From contig JANFOG010000003.1 in the NCBI GenBank assembly GCA_024336345.1, positions 3,416,501-3,480,500 on the forward strand: a stretch of 64,000 nucleotides of DNA, given 5' to 3'. Positions 58,925 through 64,000 of this stretch are shown here, piece after piece. The notes under the pieces were generated by a model. That model was not told the DNA's origin. It was given only the letters and a program-made list of their open reading frames with translations, and did no database searches. The position numbers were made by a program, and so were the translations under genes. Each line of letters starts with the position of its first letter. Positions within the stretch are counted from its first letter, which is position 1. Source of the stretch: Mariannaea sp. PMI_226. Lineage: Eukaryota > Ascomycota > Sordariomycetes > Hypocreales > Nectriaceae.

Positions 58925-60619
58925 CTAAACATCGTTATCCCACCATTCAACCGCAGCCTTCCGGCCGGCTTGAAATTCCTGCTGCCTTTCCGTAATCTCT
59001 CTGTCCCGACGTTGTCTAGCGAGTCTGCCGTCCACAATCATCTCCTCTCTGGTTCGCCCCGCAGTTGTATTCCTTCCATTATCATAGCGGCCCCGTCGCC
59101 AGCGGGTCAAGTTGAAGCCACTGCCCTTTCGTCTAGAATGCAGCCAAGGCTTTTCTTTCCAAGAGAAAATAGTTGCGTCGATTAACCCATGCAGGGAAAG
59201 ACAGCCAACACTTGCTACCCTCACGCCAAAAGAGGCTCCTGCACCAAAACCCGTCAAGTGAACGATGAAGGGTAAGGCCCATATGGCAACATACACTACT
59301 GGGTATATGAATACCTGCTTGACTTGACGACGAATAGTTTCCCGAGTTTTAACAAGCCCAGTCGCATTAAGTGCAGGTTGGACCAATGTTCCTGTATCCG
59401 ATGATGTAGTGCCTGTGTTCTCTAGGCCACGGTCAGGTGTCGAGTGGATGTTCGATAATGATGATGCTCGACGATGTTGGGAAGACTCGGCAGGGTATTC
59501 GTAAGACCGATTCCAAAGTCCTGTTGTGGTATCACAGGGCTTTAACGGAGACGCCGGAGGTTTGGTAACTGTCGATGACTGTTGCGGCTCGTACACGTGA
59601 ATTTCTGCGAGTGTTGACAACTCTCTCACCACCACCGTGTCACTCGGGTCTAGTGCCGAGCTTTGACGTCGCACATACTGTGCCAAGTCGATACCTGCAT
59701 GACTTACTCGCGGCGACGTCGGCTGGTGCAGTCCTCGAGCGACATTAGATGTATAAATACTCGTTGGTAAGTCTACCGGGAGCGTGCTCGTGGTCGATAC
59801 TGATTGCTGCCGGAAGCGGTCGTCGTTCGAGTTTGGGCGTGATAGGAGACTTAATAAGAGGGGGCGATGTGAACTGATGGAGGGTGTATGTTGTGTCGAA
59901 TGCCTTGATCGTAACGTTGTCGCTTCACTAAAATTACTTCCTACTGAGGACTGCTCCATTCGAGGTTTTTTCACGTTCCCGAACCGCGCCATGAGAATTT
60001 TGACATATATGTATATGGCAAGGCTGCAGAATAAGATTGTTGCGAACGTAACATAACGGGGTGCCCAGCTAAGAACAAGTCTCACCCAGATCGGATCGAC
60101 AGGCAGGTAGCAAAACTGCCCGGTGCTGACATAGGCAGGCTTGACAAGGAATGCCAGAGATGACATGAGGACTGGGCAAAGGACTAAGATGGTGTATGCG
60201 TACTTTCGGAAGGGATATAGCCCTTGTTTGCCACGAAATATGTAGAGTGTGGTGTGAATAGTGATGAGCATGATGGCGAGGTCAGAGACGGTGATACTGA
60301 GAGTAAGAAAGAAGCCACTGGCTTGACAAAACTTCGAATCCGAATTGACTGGGCCGTGTACCAGTTCCACTGTAGGGAAGATGAAGAACCAACATGCTTG
60401 GAACATATTACTTCCAATCAACAACATGATGAGGCTAAATTATTATGAGCATTGCGGGAGGCGGACATGTGGATGTTGGAGTGTGAAGGATACTCACTCG
60501 TGACGATAGCTTCTTCTCATGCGAAAGAACCAATAGACACTCAAGGATCCTGCGAACAAACTCATCGAGGCAGCGACCACGGAGAAGATGTGAAGGTAAT
60601 GGCTCTGCTCGGGAGACAT
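58925..60619 (-). CDS. Git3/Gpr1-type G-protein-coupled receptor
   Basis: Seven-transmembrane receptor of 543 residues. Its family includes S. pombe Git3 and yeast Gpr1, which sense glucose or amino acids and act through Gpa2 and cAMP. Exon 1 is 60619-60498 and exon 2 is 60434-58925, joined as YRH-DLIMLLIG. TM1 is at about residues 8-32, TM2 includes LIMLLIGSNMFQACWFFIF, and TM3 to TM5 run to about residue 195 (SITVSDLAIMLITIH, VLCPVLMSSLAFLV, RYVTFATILFCSLAIYIYV). A Ser/Thr-rich third cytoplasmic loop of roughly 200 residues follows. TM6 (VFIYPVVYVAIWALPFIVHL) and TM7 come next, then a basic tail. The TM6-TM7 part matches the Gpa2_C type. An in-frame upstream ATG at 60739 would add 40 residues; 60619 was chosen because TM1 follows shortly after it. 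Ligand unknown. Confidence 0.85.
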
Positions 60620-62840
60620 TGTTGGGACAGCCTTTGCTTTATGAGCCACCTTTCTTGTGTTCAAGATTGCTTTGGAGGAGATCCATAATTTTGTCGATAC
60701 TGATGAGAGTGTTTGGTGCGAAGACAAGGTGAGGGTCATGATTTTTGTATTCGCTGCAAGCTTGAATCACGACGACATATGCTGGTGCTGGTATTTCTTG
60801 GGATACGTTGCCTCAGCGTATGAGTCTACTCCTGGAGATCATGTAAGGTGACATTATGAAAAGAATCGATGAGGAGAATGGAGGAGAGGAGTTGAGCAGA
60901 GGTATCTAGATTATCCAAAAGCGAGATAGAAAAGAAAATTGACTGGGTTATGGTAGGAGGTGAATAAGCAAGATTGTGGAACTTGGTGAGCTGGTGAGAA
61001 GTATAGAGAGAGGGGGGGAGAGGGGGAGTTAGAGGAATTGTGAGTGAAAGAGGAGGCAGAATATGAGGTAGAGGTAGGGAGTATGAGAGAGGGTAAGAGA
61101 GTCAGAAAAGAGGCTTAGCAAGGGAAAACCGCAGAGTATGAAAGAGAAATGAAGCCGAAATCAATAGGAAGGAGCAATTTGACTCTCGATTCCGTTCCTG
61201 TCTCTATTGAGCATGCTTGGCCCCAAGTTGGAGCGAAGATCGGCCAAGGTGCAAGTTTAAACTGGTGGCGCCGGCCCGCTCAGAACCATTCAACTTCCCG
61301 TTGCCATCCTGGCCGAACAAGCACGTACGAGAGTTCCGTAAGCAATGGAATCTGCCATGCCAACACGTGTAGGGGAAAAAAATGCATGCTCGCAGGAAGG
61401 GGGTAAGAAAAGAGGACGGTCAAAGGGGGGAGGAGAGACAGGCCAAGGTGAGTGGATGGAATGTCTCTGAATGGGCCGCCATCGACGCCATTCCAGAGCT
61501 GGGCTAACCACATCCTGGCCAGGAAAGATCGAGGAAAATCAGCGGGGGCGGCATCAATGCTAGCATGTAAGCAGCTCGATGGAGTTTTATGAAAAACGAT
61601 TTTTGATACGTCGCAGCTGAGGAAACGGTAGTCCTGGGTTACCATCCGAGACAGCCAAGGCGGTAGGTGTAGGTTGGTCGTGGGGTTGATGATTCTGAGG
61701 GCGGTAGAATCCTCAACATACTCAACTCCCGATGACTCTGGTGGTTGGGTAACCAGAGTACTTTTTCCACGGAAATCGATTTGTGCGATTTATAATAAAA
61801 ACGTTGCTGGCGAAGCGTACAAATAAACCAAACAAGTACTTCCTGGCTAAATTATTATGCAAGACTGGGGCTTCAATTCTGGACTGAGTGACGAACTCAC
61901 GTTCTTGAGGATTTCAGTCCTTGTTGGTTATGAGCGACGCAATGAAGCAGTCGTTTGACCGCAGTTAATGAAGCAATGGGGGAATACAGAAGAGCAAGTA
62001 TCTCACATCTCGTTCGCATTGGGGCTCCAACATCACTGCTGTTCTTTTCTTTTGCCCAAGGGAGGAACAAGTTCGGCGGGAGGGACGAGCGCATCCCTGA
62101 TCAATAGTAGCTGATATCAACTAACTAGATCTCGGCCAGTGGGACTACATACGCAGGATCATCCATTCATCCACGTCAATGCGGGCCGGTCGATCAGGGT
62201 TTATCGATCCAAGGTTCCTATCCGTCCTCGTTAGCCCCATACCTAACTACTTAGTTAGTCTTTCGTCTTCGTCTCAGCGGGTAACTATCGGCACCGACAC
62301 ATCTGTTTGAAGCCCGCACCAGTCGATGTCCAGTAAGGAATGCCGTTTTCCCGTTGACTTACAAAATCGATGTTAGTCTTGATATGAAGTCATAAAAAAG
62401 CAAGCATGTCTCATTGCGCCTCGTGACCCTTGCTTTGAAAACCCACCGCCAGCTGGACGAATAACTCAATGAGTGCTTGCGAAGGACGTACATCTTCAAT
62501 ACGCCAGCCTTCAGCGCAGAAAGTGTGAAAGCCAAGGACTAGGAATCACAAAATCCACACGAATCAGGATGAGAGAAGTCTAAAGGGAGACAAGAACACC
62601 ATATCTGGGACATTTGGCGTTCGTGGCGCACACTTCATCACCTCTTCTGGCCTGACGCAGCCCACTTCGCGACGCCACATACATACAAGTCCAACTTGAA
62701 ATCTCCTATTACGATCACCCTTCTGAGATCGCCGCGTTTTTCAACGTCGTCATCCCGCTCTTAGCCCTGCTCTATTGGCCAACCTTTTTTTGGCGCGTTT
62801 ATTTTAAGTTCCCATGAGCATCATCGAACATCCATTCCTA
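60620..62840. other. Long upstream region of the GPCR gene
   Basis: About 2.2 kb with a GA/GGA-rich tract (about 60990-61100) and no supported gene. Frames of 73-121 codons on the minus strand at 61280-61645 have no signature. The region may carry a long 5' leader of the receptor gene. Confidence 0.45.
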
Positions 62841-63811
62841 CATATATAACACCTCGCTCAAAGGACCTTGATGGGCATACAACTTTATCGAGTCGCGCGT
62901 AACTGCAGTATTGTCACAGTTGCGTTTCTCGAATAACCATACAACTTACAGCACAAGCATATTAAGGCCTGAGATGCCAGTTCTTACCACGCAGTTGGAA
63001 TTCTGCAACGGCCCGACGGACCCTCCTCGACCCTGGCCGTTCGAGAGTACCTCGTGCTTTGGGTGCGTGTCGTTCCACCTTGCGGTTTGGTCATTCACCT
63101 TGATTCCTTCACTTGATACGTGAATGAACCCGATAGATTTGACATCGAAAAGGCTAAATCTTCCTAATCTTGTATTACAATGGAAATGCTAATGCACGCT
63201 TTTCTCGAATCACTCCAGACTGTGTGGGAGGCCCATAACTCTTAACCCGCAGGCTCAATCCCCGAAGTAATTGCTTAATCAACCAGCTGTGCGAGGTATT
63301 TACATTTAAATAGTAAGACAGTGTTTCGAATCATCATTCGTTTGCCCCGTGTGACCTGGTCGGAACCGTCACAACATCACTCAATGGGTTGCCACTATCA
63401 TTAATTGTCGTTGATCAATTAAGACGACGGCCCCCAAATTATTGGGTGCGGTCATGGGTAGCAATATTCTCTAACACACGACAACGCTTCGCCTTGTTGG
63501 GGGCTGTGTGAGATGTTGATCGTTGGGTTTCCCTTGGCCAGTCCCTTCGTTGTGGCTGTGTCGTGATTTTTTTGGCAGCCTTGCGGCATCTTACGCTAGA
63601 ACCCTTCCAGAAGGATCATCTTGGCATCGCAGCATGAATACCCGTTCAGGAAGTAACCGGGCGAGCTGCGATGTTATATGACGCGTAATGGTAATAATGG
63701 TAACACCACTCACTGGCTGACTTCCCTATGCTCAGCACATCGGCCAAGGCGATGCTGCTGCCTTTCAGCTTCCAATGTTGCCACAATATGCATTCAAGTG
63801 ACTTAATTCTG
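62841..63811. other. Intergenic stretch with a TATA-like element and a short ORF
   Basis: ATATATAA at 62841-62848 lies 126 nt upstream of a short ATG frame at 62974-63123 (49 codons). That frame could alternatively splice (GTGCGT donor at 63063, GATAG acceptor ending 63136) to a 39-residue product ending at 63167. Neither is supported by similarity I know. The rest shows nothing recognisable. Confidence 0.35.
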
Positions 63812-64000
63812 TATATAAATTGAAGTTTCCGTTGCTCAATTTTCTTCTTCTTCATCAAGCAACAATTCATTTATTCATCAGTCCAGCTTGAGCCTGGAAC
63901 ATACACTGCACCCAAAACAAAACCTGAAGACTCCGTTGAACCAACCAGCAAATCTACAAGCGCAAATAAAACACAATTATTATTGCCCAACTCACACATA
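63812..64000 (+). promoter_or_regulatory. Core promoter and 5' leader of a gene beginning beyond the right edge
   Basis: TATATAAA at 63812-63819 is followed by a pyrimidine-rich initiator-like segment (63827-63855). Then comes a long A/C-rich leader without ATG (about 63890-64000, with ACACAATT and CAAATAAAACAC). This is the usual look of a well-expressed fungal promoter and 5' UTR on the plus strand. The coding start would lie outside the window. Confidence 0.5.

Overview
The window is nuclear DNA of a filamentous ascomycete, most likely a Sordariomycete and perhaps Hypocreales. The reasons are short spliceosomal introns (about 50-135 nt) with GTRAGT-like donors and CTRAC-like branch sites, pyrimidine-rich leaders, mixed gene orientation without operons, and a gene set typical of these fungi (ATP25, a LSH/MUS-30-type SNF2 ATPase, a Git3-type GPCR, an expanded kinase-like family). 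The species cannot be fixed from the sequence alone. Eighteen protein-coding genes are well supported. Exon boundaries were worked out by hand from frame, splice signals and conserved protein motifs.

Left part (1-18.9 kb) is gene-poor. It holds a FAD amine oxidase running off the left edge, a kinase-like protein, a GST, a flavin monooxygenase and a small membrane protein, separated by 3-4 kb stretches without convincing genes. One short ORF at 7744-7860, with a leader-like 5' flank and a Cys-Pro-Cys tail, stands out there.

The middle (18.9-33 kb) is housekeeping. ESF1 and DBP4 are divergent and both belong to pre-rRNA processing of the small ribosomal subunit. Then come a SUN-domain Sad1 homologue, a UDP-galactose/glucose 4-epimerase and a mitochondrial-type quinone reductase. 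After another 3 kb gap, a very large ankyrin/coiled-coil protein (1844 aa) is convergent with a LSH/HELLS/MUS-30 chromatin remodeller. That remodeller is in turn divergent from ARC1, a tRNA-binding synthetase cofactor.

The right part (47.8-60.7 kb) carries RPO41 (mitochondrial RNA polymerase) divergent from ATP25 (mitochondrial RsfS/ATP9 mRNA factor), with PPX1 (DHH exopolyphosphatase) convergent to ATP25. A class I glutamine amidotransferase-like protein and a Git3-type GPCR follow, convergent with each other. The last 3.3 kb has no firm gene, but a TATA-containing core promoter and leader at the right edge suggest a gene starting just outside.

The most notable organisation is two divergent pairs of functionally linked genes (ESF1-DBP4 for ribosome biogenesis, RPO41-ATP25 for mitochondrial gene expression), each sharing about 0.5 kb of intergenic DNA with candidate regulatory sites. 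No tRNA, rRNA, intact transposon or CRISPR array was recognised.
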